Of a stretch of 64,000 bases of DNA, positions 37,787 to 47,962 are shown piece by piece (the first letter of the stretch is position 1; each line of letters opens with the position of its first letter). The DNA is taken from assembly GCF_016767715.1 (NCBI RefSeq), contig NZ_CP050145.1, forward strand, positions 3,038,001 through 3,102,000. Reading direction: 5' to 3'. The translations under genes were made by a program, and so were the position numbers. This stretch comes from Mycobacteroides chelonae (GTDB taxonomy: Bacteria > Actinomycetota > Actinomycetes > Mycobacteriales > Mycobacteriaceae). The notes beneath the pieces were generated by a model that saw only the letters and a list, made by a program, of their open reading frames with translations, was not told where the DNA came from and made no database searches.

Positions 37787-39151
37787 GTGGTGTCAGTCGA
37801 TACGTTCATTTCGGGCTTCAAGAACTCGTTGAAACCTCCGACCGCACCGCCATCGGTCGCGACGATCCTGCGGTCGGTGCTGTGGCCCGTCGCGATCATG
37901 TCGATCATTCACCGCGCCTACGTGCTGGGCACCAACGGCTACATCACCGACGACTTCGGGCCGGTGTACCGGGCCGTCATCGCCTTCAAACGGCACCAGC
38001 CGGTGTACAACGAGAACTTCAGCTACGTCGATCCGCATTACATCTATCCGCCCGGCGGCACGCTGCTGCTCTCCCCGTTCGGGTATCTGCCCGTTGACGC
38101 GTCGCGGTACTGGTTCATCAGCATCAACGCCGTCGCCATCGTGATCGCGGCCTACTTCCTGCTGCGGCTGTTCAACTTCACACTGACCTCGGTCGCCGCG
38201 CCCGCGCTGCTGCTGGCCATGTTCTGCACCGAGAGTGTCACCAACACACTGGTTTTCACCAACATCAACGGTGTGATGCTGCTGCTCGAGGTGCTGTTCT
38301 TCCGCTGGCTGCTCAATGGGAACGCGAAGTCCGATTGGCTGGCCGGTGTCGCGATCGGGCTGACACTGGTGATCAAACCGCTGCTGTTACCGCTGTTGTT
38401 GTTGCCGCTACTCAACCGGCAGTGGCGGGTGTTCGTCGCCGCTTTCGGCATCCCCGCGTTCTTCAACGCGGTCGCGATGTTCGGCCCGCACAAGGTCAGG
38501 ATCGTCGACGGCTGGGACTACTTGCGGCGCACCGTGAAATACCTGGGCGAAACCCGCGATTACTTCAACAGCTCCATCGCCGGAAACGCCGTGTACTACG
38601 GGCTTCCCGCACCATTGACCGCCGTGCTGCGCATCGCGTTCCTACTGATCGCCCTGGCGAGTGTGTGGCTCCTCTACAAGTACTACCGCCGCCGCGACCC
38701 CCGGTTCTGGGCGCTGACCACCGGTGGTGTGGTGCTGACGGCCTCGTTCCTGCTGCTGGGGCTGGGACAGGGCTACTACTCGATGGCGCTGTTCCCGTTC
38801 GTGATGACGATCGTGCTGCCCAATTCGGTGTTGCGGAATTGGCCGGCCTGGCTGGCGATCTACGGGTTCTTCTCCATGGACCGCTGGCTGCTGGTGCATT
38901 GGCCCACCACGGGTCGCGCCCTGGAGTATCTGAAGATCACCTACGGATGGTGCCTGCTGCTCATCGTCGTGATGATGGTGCTGGTGCTTCGGTATCGGGA
39001 TGCCAAGGCCGCTGGCACACTGGATAGCGGGCTAGATCCAGACTGGATGGGCGCGGCGATAGGCACTAAGGAGTCAGCGGACGATGACGACATCGAACGA
39101 CCCGAAGGTGAATCTGACCGACGAACAGTGGCGGGAGCGACTGACTCCTGA
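37787..39151 (+). CDS. aftC: Alpha-(1->3)-arabinofuranosyltransferase AftC
   Basis: A 454-residue polytopic GT-C glycosyltransferase that adds branch arabinose residues to cell-wall arabinan from decaprenyl-phosphoryl arabinose. An acidic pair in the first external loop is visible (NGYITDDFGPVYRA), followed by VDPHYIYPPGGTLLL and about ten membrane helices. The C-terminal 40 residues are acidic and cytoplasmic. Position between the Rv2672-type hydrolase and msrB matches aftC (Rv2673) in M. tuberculosis. Its last 68 bases overlap the msrB start in another frame. Confidence 0.9.
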   Translation: MVSVDTFISGFKNSLKPPTAPPSVATILRSVLWPVAIMSIIHRAYVLGTNGYITDDFGPVYRAVIAFKRHQPVYNENFSYVDPHYIYPPGGTLLLSPFGYLPVDASRYWFISINAVAIVIAAYFLLRLFNFTLTSVAAPALLLAMFCTESVTNTLVFTNINGVMLLLEVLFFRWLLNGNAKSDWLAGVAIGLTLVIKPLLLPLLLLPLLNRQWRVFVAAFGIPAFFNAVAMFGPHKVRIVDGWDYLRRTVKYLGETRDYFNSSIAGNAVYYGLPAPLTAVLRIAFLLIALASVWLLYKYYRRRDPRFWALTTGGVVLTASFLLLGLGQGYYSMALFPFVMTIVLPNSVLRNWPAWLAIYGFFSMDRWLLVHWPTTGRALEYLKITYGWCLLLIVVMMVLVLRYRDAKAAGTLDSGLDPDWMGAAIGTKESADDDDIERPEGESDRRTVAGATDS

Positions 39152-39503
39152 CGAGTTCGCGGTGCTGCGCCGGGCCGGCACCGAACGCCCTTTCGTCGGT
39201 GAGTACACCGACACCAAGACCGAGGGCGTGTACGCCTGCCGAGCATGCGGGGCCGAACTGTTCCGCAGCACCGAGAAGTTCGAATCCCATTGCGGCTGGC
39301 CGTCGTTCTTCGACCCGGCCAACTCGGATGCGGTGATCCTGAAGCCGGACAAGTCGCTGGGCATGCGCCGGGTCGAGGTGCTGTGCGCCAACTGCCACAG
39401 CCACCTAGGGCACGTGTTCGAGGGCGAGGGCTATCCCACGCCTACCGATCAGCGCTACTGCATTAACTCGATCTCTCTGCGCCTGCAGCCCGCCGAAACC
39501 TAG
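39084..39503 (+). CDS. msrB: Peptide methionine-R-sulfoxide reductase MsrB
   Basis: A 139-residue enzyme that reduces R-methionine sulfoxide in proteins. Seen: WRERLTPDEFAVLRRAGTE at the start, the zinc-binding pairs CRACG and CANCHSH, FESHCGWPSF, GHVF, and the catalytic cysteine in RYCINS. The ATG at 39084 has AAGGAG ten bases upstream, both inside the aftC coding region, so translation is probably linked to aftC. Length and residues are normal. Confidence 0.95.
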   Translation: MTTSNDPKVNLTDEQWRERLTPDEFAVLRRAGTERPFVGEYTDTKTEGVYACRACGAELFRSTEKFESHCGWPSFFDPANSDAVILKPDKSLGMRRVEVLCANCHSHLGHVFEGEGYPTPTDQRYCINSISLRLQPAET

Positions 39504-39540
39504 GTTGTGGCGGTTTCGTCTCGCACAAATTCGCCATAAC
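39504..39540. terminator. Candidate bidirectional terminator between msrB and hemQ
   Basis: GTTGTGGCG and CGCCATAAC form a nine-pair stem (one G-T) around a 19-base loop, in the 57 bp between convergent genes. Confidence 0.45.
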
Positions 39541-39560
39541 CTCGGTCTCGGCGAAATGGT

Positions 39561-40256
39561 CTAGGGAAGCCGGGCGACGAGTTCCTCGGCAGAGACCCGC
39601 GGGCCGGTAAAGAACGGCGTCTCCTCGCGCACGTGCAACCGGGCCTCGGTGGCACGCAAATCGCGCATCAGGTCGACGATGCGATACAGCTCGGGTGCCT
39701 CGAAGGCCAGCAGCCACTCGTAGTCGCCGAGCGCGAAGGCGGGCACGGTGTTGGCACGCACATCCTTGTAAGCACGCGCGGCGATACCGTGATCGGCGAG
39801 CATCTTGCGCCGCTCCTCATCGGGCAGCAGGTACCAATCGTAGGACCGCACAAAGGGATACACGCAGATGTAGGCGCCGGGCTCCTCCCCCGCGAGAAAC
39901 GCCGGGATGTGGCTCTTGTTGAACTCGGCCGGCCGGTGCAGGGCCGCATTGCTCCATACCGGGGTGCTGGCCCGGCCCAGGGCGGTGGTGCGACGGAAAT
40001 CGCTGTACAGCGCCTGCAGCTTCTCGATGGACTCGGCGTGCGACCAGATCATGAAGTCGGCGTCGGCGCGCAGGCCTGCCACGTCGTAGATGCCGCGAAC
40101 CACGACACCATCGTCCTCATGCCGTTTGATCAGGGTGGCCACCTCGTCGGCGGCACCGTCGCGGTCCTCGCCCAACCCTCCTTCGCGCACCTGGAACACC
40201 GAGAACATCAGGTAGCGAATGGTCGAGTTGAGGGTGTCGAAATCGAGGCTAGCCAT
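39561..40256 (-). CDS. hemQ: Coproheme decarboxylase HemQ (ChdC)
   Basis: A 231-residue protein of the chlorite-dismutase fold that decarboxylates coproheme III to haem b, the last step of the coproporphyrin-dependent pathway. Seen: the catalytic tyrosine region [10 protein letters not shown], the proximal histidine in MLADHG, and [10 protein letters not shown]. Length is normal for actinobacterial HemQ. The ATG at 40256 overlaps the hemY end by eight bases, so it is the third gene of a hemE-hemY-hemQ unit. Confidence 0.93.
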   Translation of the reverse strand: MASLDFDTLNSTIRYLMFSVFQVREGGLGEDRDGAADEVATLIKRHEDDGVVVRGIYDVAGLRADADFMIWSHAESIEKLQALYSDFRRTTALGRASTPVWSNAALHRPAEFNKSHIPAFLAGEEPGAYICVYPFVRSYDWYLLPDEERRKMLADHGIAARAYKDVRANTVPAFALGDYEWLLAFEAPELYRIVDLMRDLRATEARLHVREETPFFTGPRVSAEELVARLP

Positions 40257-41625
40257 GCCCCCATCGTGCCACGCTGTCCTGTGCCGCTCGAGAGGCGGAG
40301 GACACACAAGCCGGTACTCCAATTCCGTCCAGGTACGAGCCAGCCACGGCGATCCCCGGCGGCAACCCGCCGCGGATGGCGTCGGCGACGTCAGCGTGGC
40401 CGGGTCCGTACTGCGGCATGGCGTCGATCCAGCGGGCCAGCGCCGTATCGATGGGCGTCACCGACGCGCCCAGCACGGTTTCGAGGTCGGTGACGGCCCA
40501 GTGCAGCAGCTGCTCGTCGCTGGTGGCTCGCGCCACGGTGTCGCCAAAACGCCCGTAGGACAAACGCACCACCTGGGTGCTTCGTCCGCGCATCCCCCAC
40601 TTGCCGGTCGAGAACGTCAAGGCCTTGGTGTGTAAGGCTTCTCCGGATGCGACGAGCACGCCGGAGTTGGCCGGAATGGGGGCGTCGCCGGGCAACGTCA
40701 GTGCCACGACCACCGAGGACGCCACCGAGACGGCGCGCGCAGCCTCCGCCGATTCGGGTGCCACCGCATCGAGGATATCCGCGGCGCGAGGCGCGGGGAC
40801 CGCGACAACGACCACGTCCGCGTGCTCAGATGCGCCGTCGCCGGTGACCGCCCAACTCTCACCGTCACGCGCGATGCCAGTCACCGCGAGCCGCCGGTGT
40901 TCGGCGCGGGCGCGGCGCCACAGTTCTTCCACCAGCACCGTGTAGCCGCCGTCGATGGCACCGAAGATGCCGGTGGCCGATATCGGCGGCAATGCTTGCC
41001 GGGCGGCGACCAGCAGGCTGCCGGCCCCCTCGTCGAGGGCCCGGGCTATCCCGGGCGCGGCGGTCCGCAGGCCGGTCGTCGCGGCCGAACCCGCGTACAC
41101 CCCACCGAGCAGGGGGTCGACGAGCCGCGCGACCACCTGCGGCCCGAATCGCAGCGAGACCAGGTCGGCAACGGTGGGATCGGCGCCCACGGTCCAGTGC
41201 ATATCGCGCTCAGGCTCGCTGTCGATGCGCGCCACGGTCTCCTCGTCGACGAGGCCCACCACCGAAGACCCCGAGGCCGGGATGCCGTTCACTGTTCGCG
41301 CGGGCAGCGGGTGCAGACTGCCGCCGGCGTAGATGAGCGGCCGCGCACCGGTGGTATCGATCTTGCGGTCGGCCAGTCCCAGTTCATCCAGGAGATCCAG
41401 TACCTCGGGGCGCCGGGTGATGAATGCCTCGGCGCCGATGTCGACTCGATGCTCACCCAGGGTGATGGTGCGAAGAATTCCACCAAGCTGCTCGGCGGGG
41501 TCGTACACGGTGATGCGCGGACCATCGCCGAGTTCGCACCGCAGCCGATATGCCGCCGTCAACCCCGAAATACCGCCCCCCACAACGGCAATGGAGGATG
41601 AGGACGACCGTGCCACTGAGGTCAC
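40249..41625 (-). CDS. hemY: Coproporphyrinogen III/protoporphyrinogen oxidase HemY
   Basis: A 458-residue FAD oxidase that oxidises coproporphyrinogen III to coproporphyrin III in this pathway. The FAD Rossmann motif [17 protein letters not shown] is at the N-terminus, followed by [21 protein letters not shown]; the C-terminus ends [18 protein letters not shown], typical of the family. The GTG start overlaps hemE by four bases. M. tuberculosis carries the same gene in this place (named hemG or hemY). Confidence 0.93.
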   Translation of the reverse strand: MTSVARSSSSSIAVVGGGISGLTAAYRLRCELGDGPRITVYDPAEQLGGILRTITLGEHRVDIGAEAFITRRPEVLDLLDELGLADRKIDTTGARPLIYAGGSLHPLPARTVNGIPASGSSVVGLVDEETVARIDSEPERDMHWTVGADPTVADLVSLRFGPQVVARLVDPLLGGVYAGSAATTGLRTAAPGIARALDEGAGSLLVAARQALPPISATGIFGAIDGGYTVLVEELWRRARAEHRRLAVTGIARDGESWAVTGDGASEHADVVVVAVPAPRAADILDAVAPESAEAARAVSVASSVVVALTLPGDAPIPANSGVLVASGEALHTKALTFSTGKWGMRGRSTQVVRLSYGRFGDTVARATSDEQLLHWAVTDLETVLGASVTPIDTALARWIDAMPQYGPGHADVADAIRGGLPPGIAVAGSYLDGIGVPACVSSASRAAQDSVARWGHG

Positions 41626-42704
41626 AACGAATGCACCAGCGCCACCGCATCGGTGAGGACTACCGGATCGGTATCCGGCAGCACGCCGTGTCCCAGATTG
41701 AAGATATGTCCCGCGGCACCGTCAGCCACTGCCTGGCGGCCCTCGGCGACAATCCGGCGCACCTCACGCTCCACCACCGGCCACCCGGCCAGCAGTACCG
41801 CAGGATCGAGGTTGCCCTGCAAGGCTTTTCCAGCGCCGACCCGACCCGCCGCCACATCCAGCGGGGTGCGCCAGTCCACACCGACCACGGTAGCGCCGGC
41901 CTCTCCCATGGCGCCCAATAGCTCGGCGGTGCCCACTCCGAAGTGCGTCATGGGTACGCCCTCATGCGCGAATTCATCGAAAATCCTTGTGCTGTGCGGC
42001 AACACAGCTGAACGGTAGTCGGCCAGCGATAACGCACCGGCCCACGAGTCGAACAGTTGCAGCGCGTCCACACCGGCGTCGAGCTGTGCACGCAGGAAGG
42101 CGATGGTGACATCGGTCAACGCGGTCATCAAGGCATGCCAGGTCTGCGGGTCGCCCTGCAGCAGCGCCTTGGTGCGCTGATGGTGACGACTCGGGCCGCC
42201 CTCGACCAGATAGGAGGCCAGCGTGAAGGGGGCACCGGCAAAACCGATCAGTGGCGTCGCGCCCAGCTCGGCGAGCAGCAGTCGCACGGCATCACTGACG
42301 GCCTCGACCTGTCCGGGCTCCAGGCGGGGCAGCTTCGCCACATCGGCGGTGGTGCGCACCGGGTTGGCGATCACGGGCCCCACATCGGGAACGATGTCCA
42401 GATCGATACCGGCCGCCTTGAGCGGGACCACGATGTCGGAGAACAAGATGGCGGCATCAACCTGGTGCCGGCGGATCGGCTGGAGCGTGATCTCGCAAAC
42501 CAGTTCAGGATTAAAACAAGCGTCCAGCATGGCGTGGTCGGCGCGCACCGCGCGGTACTCGGGCAGCGAACGCCCGGCCTGCCGCATGAACCACACCGGG
42601 GGGCGGCTGGGGGCTCTTCCGGCGGCAGCCGCCAGATAGGGAGAAAGCGGCAGCTCACGACGGGTTTTTGCCTCCGTCGCGCGATCTTCATTCAATCCGG
42701 TCAT
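41622..42704 (-). CDS. hemE: Uroporphyrinogen decarboxylase HemE
   Basis: A 360-residue enzyme that converts uroporphyrinogen III to coproporphyrinogen III. Signature segments [16 protein letters not shown] and [18 protein letters not shown] are intact, with the catalytic Asp in [11 protein letters not shown] and a FDSWAG loop. ATGs at 42704 and 42722 are both possible; 42704 gives the usual short N-terminus. First gene of the hemE-hemY-hemQ unit and divergent from the DUF3000 gene. Confidence 0.95.
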   Translation of the reverse strand: MTGLNEDRATEAKTRRELPLSPYLAAAAGRAPSRPPVWFMRQAGRSLPEYRAVRADHAMLDACFNPELVCEITLQPIRRHQVDAAILFSDIVVPLKAAGIDLDIVPDVGPVIANPVRTTADVAKLPRLEPGQVEAVSDAVRLLLAELGATPLIGFAGAPFTLASYLVEGGPSRHHQRTKALLQGDPQTWHALMTALTDVTIAFLRAQLDAGVDALQLFDSWAGALSLADYRSAVLPHSTRIFDEFAHEGVPMTHFGVGTAELLGAMGEAGATVVGVDWRTPLDVAAGRVGAGKALQGNLDPAVLLAGWPVVEREVRRIVAEGRQAVADGAAGHIFNLGHGVLPDTDPVVLTDAVALVHSL

Positions 42705-42783
42705 CACTGCCCATGCTGCCATGGCAACCTTGCACGGCGCGCCTGCGGGAGCATGTCGGCCCAGCGCGCTACCGTCCATTGCT

Positions 42784-43365
42784 GTGACGTCTGCCGAACC
42801 AGCCCCGTTCCGCGCGGCGGTCGACGCGATGAACTCCGTGACCGTGCGTCCGGAGATCGAGCTGGGCACTATTCGTCCCCCGCAACGATTGGCTCCGTTC
42901 AGCTATGCGCTCGGCGCGGAAATCAAGCACCTCGACACCGATAACGTGCCCGAACAATCCGAAGGTGATGCGTTTGGCAGGCTAATCCTGCTGCACGACC
43001 CGGAGGGTGATGAGGCGTGGAACGGCACGATGCGGCTGGTCGCCTACATCCAGGCCGATCTGGACGCCACCGAGGCCGTGGACCCGTTGCTACCGGAAGT
43101 TGCGTGGAGCTGGCTCGTGGACGCCCTGAACACCCGCACCACAGATCTGACGGCGTTGGGTGGAACCGTGACCGCAACCACCTCGGTCCGCTACGGCGAT
43201 ATCGCCGGCCCGGGGCGCGCTCACCAGTTGGAGCTGCGGGCGTCCTGGACCGCCACCGGTACCGATATCGAAACCCACGTCGAGGCATTCTGCGAGGTGC
43301 TGGAGCATGCGGCGGGCCTGCCACCGGTAGGTGTGACCGACCTGGGGTCGCGCCACCGCGCTTAG
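42784..43365 (+). CDS. DUF3000 family protein (Rv2680 type)
   Basis: A 193-residue actinobacterial protein of unknown function. It begins with a helix [35 protein letters not shown], has a central [29 protein letters not shown] strand pair, and ends with [32 protein letters not shown]. No signal peptide or membrane helix. The GTG at 42784 was chosen because upstream codons overlap hemE. The 22 bp gap to the RNase D-like gene suggests one transcript, as in other mycobacteria. Confidence 0.85.
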   Translation: MTSAEPAPFRAAVDAMNSVTVRPEIELGTIRPPQRLAPFSYALGAEIKHLDTDNVPEQSEGDAFGRLILLHDPEGDEAWNGTMRLVAYIQADLDATEAVDPLLPEVAWSWLVDALNTRTTDLTALGGTVTATTSVRYGDIAGPGRAHQLELRASWTATGTDIETHVEAFCEVLEHAAGLPPVGVTDLGSRHRA

Positions 43366-43387
43366 CGCCTACGCTGCTGACTCAGAT

Positions 43388-44590
43388 ATGGACAACGACT
43401 CCGAGCTTCCCGAACCGACACCACTGCTTCGCCCCGCCGAAGGGGTGCCGCCAATCACCGCGTCAACGGATGAGATCCGTATGGCGGCTAAACGTTTGGC
43501 ATCCGGGACGGGCGCATTTGCGGTCGACGCGGAGCGGTCTTCGGGATTCCGGTACTCCAACCGGGCCTACCTGATCCAGATACGCCGCCGCGGAGCCGGA
43601 ACCGTGCTGCTGGATCCGACCAACGTTCCGGACGCACTCGGGCCAATCGTCGAGGTGCTGGGTGCCGACGAGTGGATCTTGCACGCCGCCGACCAGGATC
43701 TGCCCTGCCTGGCCGAACTGGAAATGAGACCGCCGTCGCTCTATGACACCGAATTAGCCGGGCGGCTGGCCGGTTTCGAGAAGGTGAACCTGGCCGCGAT
43801 GGTCCATCGACTGCTGGGACTGGGCCTGGCCAAGGGACATGGCGCCGCCGACTGGTCTAAACGTCCGCTACCGGACGATTGGCTCAACTACGCGGCGCTG
43901 GACGTCGAGGTGCTCGTCGAGCTACGCGAGAAGATCGCCGAGGTTCTGGCCGAACAAGACAAGACCGAGTGGGCCCGGCAGGAATTCGAGTACCTGGCGC
44001 ACACACCGGCCTCGGCGACCCGACGGGACAACTGGCGTCGCACCTCCGGAATCCACAAGGTTCGCAAGCCCGGACAGTTGGCGGCGGTACGCGAATTATG
44101 GCTCAGCCGTGACGAACTGGCCCGGGCACGCGATGTGGCCCCTGGACGTACACTGCCCGATTCGGCAATCGTGGAAGCTGCCATGGCAGATCCGAAGACA
44201 CGCAACGAACTGATCGCTCTCCCGGTCTTCGGCGGTCCCCGACAGAAACAGCAGGCCGACCGATGGCTCGCAGCGCTGGCGAAGGCACGCAACGCGGACG
44301 CCCCGCCGCCGGTCAATGAACCCACCACCGGGCCACCGCCGGTATCGCGGTGGTCGCGACGCAAGCCCGAGGCCTACGCCCGCCTGGAAGCCGCGCGCAC
44401 GGCCCTGTCGGCGCTCTCCGAGCAGATCTCGGTACCCGTGGAGAACATCGTCACCCCGGAAATCGTGCGGCGGCTCTGCTGGGACTGGGACGGCAACGGA
44501 GACGTCGAGGAACTACTCGCCGGCCACGGCGCCCGCCCATGGCAGCGGGAACTGACCGTCCCGATACTGACCGAAGCACTGACCGGCTGA
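43388..44590 (+). CDS. RNase D-like 3'-5' exonuclease with HRDC domain
   Basis: A 400-residue protein. The DEDDy exonuclease domain shows FAVDAERSSG (D and E), ILHAADQDLPCL (D) and the YAALDVEVL Tyr/Asp motif; an HRDC domain follows (about 215-300; TRRDNWRRTSGIHKVR and LWLSRDELARARD). It probably trims stable RNA 3' ends in the cytoplasm. Equivalent to M. tuberculosis Rv2681. A DNA-directed exonuclease role cannot be excluded. Confidence 0.9.
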   Translation: MDNDSELPEPTPLLRPAEGVPPITASTDEIRMAAKRLASGTGAFAVDAERSSGFRYSNRAYLIQIRRRGAGTVLLDPTNVPDALGPIVEVLGADEWILHAADQDLPCLAELEMRPPSLYDTELAGRLAGFEKVNLAAMVHRLLGLGLAKGHGAADWSKRPLPDDWLNYAALDVEVLVELREKIAEVLAEQDKTEWARQEFEYLAHTPASATRRDNWRRTSGIHKVRKPGQLAAVRELWLSRDELARARDVAPGRTLPDSAIVEAAMADPKTRNELIALPVFGGPRQKQQADRWLAALAKARNADAPPPVNEPTTGPPPVSRWSRRKPEAYARLEAARTALSALSEQISVPVENIVTPEIVRRLCWDWDGNGDVEELLAGHGARPWQRELTVPILTEALTG

Positions 44591-44593
44591 ACG

Positions 44594-44605
44594 CGCCGAA
44601 AGGCG
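44594..44605. terminator. Weak hairpin with GAAA loop between convergent genes
   Basis: CGCC-GAAA-GGCG lies in the 25 bp between the RNase D-like gene and dxs. The stem is short, so this is only a candidate terminator. Confidence 0.25.
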
Positions 44606-44615
44606 GGACTCAGAG

Positions 44616-46541
44616 TTAGTCGACCTGCTGCGTGGCCGGGTTCACGGTGCTCTCCCCGATCTCGCGGCTCATCGCGGCCACCCAACCGGTGATCTTGCGG
44701 GCAATGTGCTGATCGGTCAAACCGAGCTGCTCAAGGACCTGCCCGCGCGATGCGTGATCCAGGAACTGTTGCGGCACACCAATATTGCGGGCCGGAATAT
44801 CCACATCGGCATCCTGCATCGCCGCAGCCACCGCGCTACCCGCTCCGCCGTGCACGCCGCTGTCTTCCAGCGTCACCACCAACCGGTGCTGGCGAGCCAG
44901 CTCGATCACATGGCCGGGCACCGGAAGCACCCAGCGCGGATCGACGACGGTCACGCCGATTCCCTGCTTGCCGAGCCTCTCGGCCGTCGCCAACGCTGTC
45001 GAGGCGAACGAGCCGACCGCCACCAACAGCACATCGGCGTGTAATCCGCTAAGCGGCCGCGCAAGTATGTCGACACCATCGCGTCGCTCGACCGCCGGGA
45101 TATCCTCCCCGACTTCGCCTTTCGGGAACCGCAGCGCGGTCGGTCCGTCATCGATCGCCAGCGCCTCGGTCAGCTCCTCACGCAGCCGCGACGCATCACG
45201 CGGCGCCGCGACCCGCATGCCGGGCACCACGTTCAGAATCGACAGGTCCCACATGCCGTTGTGGCTGGCCCCGTCGCTTCCCGTGATACCGGCCCGGTCC
45301 AGTACGAACGTCACCGGAAGCTTGTGCAGCGCAACGTCCATCATCACCTGATCGAACGCACGGTTCAGGAAGGTGGAGTAGATCGCGACCACGGGGTGCA
45401 GGCCACCCATCGCGAGCCCGGCCGCGGAGGTGACGGCGTGCTGCTCGGCGATACCGACGTCGAACAGCCGATCGGGAAAACGCTCACCGAACTTGCTGAG
45501 CCCCGTCGGGCCCGGCATGGCCGCGGTGATCGCCACGATGTTGCGGTGTTCGCTCGCCACCTCGATGAGTGAGTCGGAGAACACCGATGTCCAGCCTGGC
45601 GCCGACGCCTTGATGGAGCGGCCGGTTTTCGGGTCGATGATGCCGGTGGAGTGCATCTGCTCGGCCTCGTCGTCCTCGGCCGGCGCATACCCCATCCCCT
45701 TGCGGGTGATCACGTGCACGATGACCGGGCCACCGTATCCACGGGCGCGGCGCAGCGCGTCCTCCACCGCCTGCTCGTCGTGGCCATCAACGGGCCCAAC
45801 GTATTTGATGCCCAGATCGGTGAACATCACCTGCGGTGACACCGCGTCCTTGACCCCGACCTTGAGGCTGTGCATCAACGCATACGCCAGCGGTCCGACC
45901 ACCGGCATGCCGCGCAGCAGCTTCTTACTCTCGTCGAGCACCTTCTCGTACGAGGGGGTGAGCCGCAGCCCCGCCAGGTGCGAGGCGAGCCCACCGATGG
46001 TCGGCGCATAACTGCGCCCGTTGTCGTTGACGACGATGATGATGCGCCGATGCGCGGCGGCGGCGATGTTGTTCAGGGCCTCCCAGCACATGCCGCCGGT
46101 GAGCGCGCCGTCGCCGACCACCGCGACCACATGTCGGCGGCGCTGGCCGGTCAGTTCGAATGCCTTCGCGAGTCCATCGGCGTACGACAGCGCGGTCGAG
46201 GCGTGGCTGGATTCCACCCAGTCGTGCTCGCTTTCGGCACGCGATGGATATCCGGACAAGCCGTCCTTCTGCCGCAGCGTGTCGAAGTCACCAGAACGCC
46301 CGGTGAGGATCTTGTGCACGTACGCCTGATGACCGGTGTCGAAGACAATCGGGTCATACGGGGACTCGAAGACGCGATGCAGGGCCAGAGTCAGCTCGAC
46401 GACGCCCAGGTTGGGTCCAAGGTGGCCGCCGGTCGCGGCGACCTTATGGATCAGGAACTCGCGGATCTCGTCGGCGAGTAAGTCCAGCTCTCGCTTCGAG
46501 AGACCCTGCAGGTCACCCGGTCCTCTGATGTCGTCAAGCAT
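44616..46541 (-). CDS. dxs: 1-deoxy-D-xylulose-5-phosphate synthase
   Basis: A 641-residue thiamine-diphosphate enzyme that condenses pyruvate and glyceraldehyde 3-phosphate, the first step of the MEP isoprenoid pathway. Seen: [33 protein letters not shown], the TPP motif [16 protein letters not shown], and the general-acid region [17 protein letters not shown]; the C-terminal transketolase domain is complete. Length is normal. It occupies the dxs1 position of M. tuberculosis. Confidence 0.97.
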   Translation of the reverse strand: MLDDIRGPGDLQGLSKRELDLLADEIREFLIHKVAATGGHLGPNLGVVELTLALHRVFESPYDPIVFDTGHQAYVHKILTGRSGDFDTLRQKDGLSGYPSRAESEHDWVESSHASTALSYADGLAKAFELTGQRRRHVVAVVGDGALTGGMCWEALNNIAAAAHRRIIIVVNDNGRSYAPTIGGLASHLAGLRLTPSYEKVLDESKKLLRGMPVVGPLAYALMHSLKVGVKDAVSPQVMFTDLGIKYVGPVDGHDEQAVEDALRRARGYGGPVIVHVITRKGMGYAPAEDDEAEQMHSTGIIDPKTGRSIKASAPGWTSVFSDSLIEVASEHRNIVAITAAMPGPTGLSKFGERFPDRLFDVGIAEQHAVTSAAGLAMGGLHPVVAIYSTFLNRAFDQVMMDVALHKLPVTFVLDRAGITGSDGASHNGMWDLSILNVVPGMRVAAPRDASRLREELTEALAIDDGPTALRFPKGEVGEDIPAVERRDGVDILARPLSGLHADVLLVAVGSFASTALATAERLGKQGIGVTVVDPRWVLPVPGHVIELARQHRLVVTLEDSGVHGGAGSAVAAAMQDADVDIPARNIGVPQQFLDHASRGQVLEQLGLTDQHIARKITGWVAAMSREIGESTVNPATQQVD

Positions 46542-46562
46542 CAGGACAGTCTACGCAGCGAT

Positions 46563-47861
46563 TCAGATTCGGTCGCTTGGAGCGGAGCCAAAAACATCGG
46601 GTACTCCATCGTGATCTGCGTCAAGGGTCTCCTTGGCCTCGATCCGCCGATACGCGCGGTTACGCAGCCGCAGCACCACGGAGGCGACTGCCGCCGAGGT
46701 CAACGATCCGGCTAATACACCGACCTTGACGTGCTCGGCAGCCGACCCGGTGCCGAACGCCAGTTCGCCGATGAGCAGGGACACCGTGAATCCGATGCCC
46801 GCGAGCAGCGCCACGCCGGCGATGTCGAGCCAGCTGAGGTCGTCGTCGAGACTCGCGCGCGTGAACCGCGCCAGCAGGTAGGTGGTGAGGAAGATGCCAA
46901 TAGGTTTACCCACCACCAGGCCCAGCACCACGCCCAGCGCCACCGGATCCCGCAGCGCCTGCCACAGCCCGGCGAAGCCGCCCAGGGTGACACCCGCGGC
47001 AAAGAATGCGAACACCGGTACCGCCACACCCGCGGACACCGGTCGCATCCGATGCTCGAATCGCTCGGCCATCCCATGTACATCGGTACGGCCATCACGC
47101 CTGAGGACAGGAACGGTGAATCCCAAGAGCACACCCGCCACCGTCGCGTGCACCCCCGAGGCGTGTACCAGCGCCCAGGTCGCCAGCGCCAGCGGTACCA
47201 GCAGCCACCATTCCCGGCGGCGGCGCTGCACCGCCACCGCGAACAGCGCGAGCGGGATGAGCGCCAGGCCCAGTGGCGCCCAGTGCAGCTCATCGGTGTA
47301 GAACACCGCGATCACGATGACGGCCAGCAGGTCGTCAACCACCGCCAGGGTGAGCAAGAAGGTGCGCAGCGCCGAGGGCAGATGGGTAGAAATCACGGCG
47401 AGCACAGCGAGCGCGAAGGCGATATCGGTGGCGGTCGGTATCGCCCAGCCACGCACGGCCTCTCCACCGCCCGGTGCGTTGACCGCCAGATAGATGGTGG
47501 CCGGAACGAGCATGCCGCCGACCGCCGCGACGATCGGCAAGGCCGCTCGTCCCGGGTCGCGTAGATCGCCCGCCACGAACTCGCGTTTGAGTTCGACCCC
47601 CACAACGAAGAAGAAAATGGCCAACAGCCCGTCGGTCGCCCAGCCCGCCAGGGTGAGATTCAGGTGCAAGCGCTCCGGCCCGACCGTGATGGCCCCCAGC
47701 CGGTAGTACCAGGAGCTCCACGGCGAGTTGGCCCACAGCAGTGCGGTCACCGCGGCCACCACCAGCAGCACACCGCCGACGGTTTCCTTGCGCAGGATCT
47801 CCGCGGCCCGAGAGGACTCCGCCCACGATCCGCGGGTGAAGACGCGTTGGCGCAGGCGCAT
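46563..47861 (-). CDS. nhaA: Na+/H+ antiporter NhaA
   Basis: A 432-residue integral membrane antiporter that exports sodium in exchange for protons. NhaA signatures: [36 protein letters not shown] and [18 protein letters not shown], where the paired aspartates form the ion-binding site. About 11-12 helices. The C-terminus has a polar tail ending with an EF-hand-like DADHDGVPD. The ATG at 47861 matches the typical start (VFTRGSW follows closely). M. tuberculosis has other genes in this place, so this is a lineage-specific insertion or loss. Confidence 0.95.
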   Translation of the reverse strand: MRLRQRVFTRGSWAESSRAAEILRKETVGGVLLVVAAVTALLWANSPWSSWYYRLGAITVGPERLHLNLTLAGWATDGLLAIFFFVVGVELKREFVAGDLRDPGRAALPIVAAVGGMLVPATIYLAVNAPGGGEAVRGWAIPTATDIAFALAVLAVISTHLPSALRTFLLTLAVVDDLLAVIVIAVFYTDELHWAPLGLALIPLALFAVAVQRRRREWWLLVPLALATWALVHASGVHATVAGVLLGFTVPVLRRDGRTDVHGMAERFEHRMRPVSAGVAVPVFAFFAAGVTLGGFAGLWQALRDPVALGVVLGLVVGKPIGIFLTTYLLARFTRASLDDDLSWLDIAGVALLAGIGFTVSLLIGELAFGTGSAAEHVKVGVLAGSLTSAAVASVVLRLRNRAYRRIEAKETLDADHDGVPDVFGSAPSDRI

Positions 47862-47962
47862 GGCTCGGTGTCCGTTCCTCGTGGCAGGGCAAAGTTCCGC
47901 CGACCAGACTTCCCGGCACACCTAGGGACCTACTTTATAAGATCTTTACACTTGCCGCTGTC

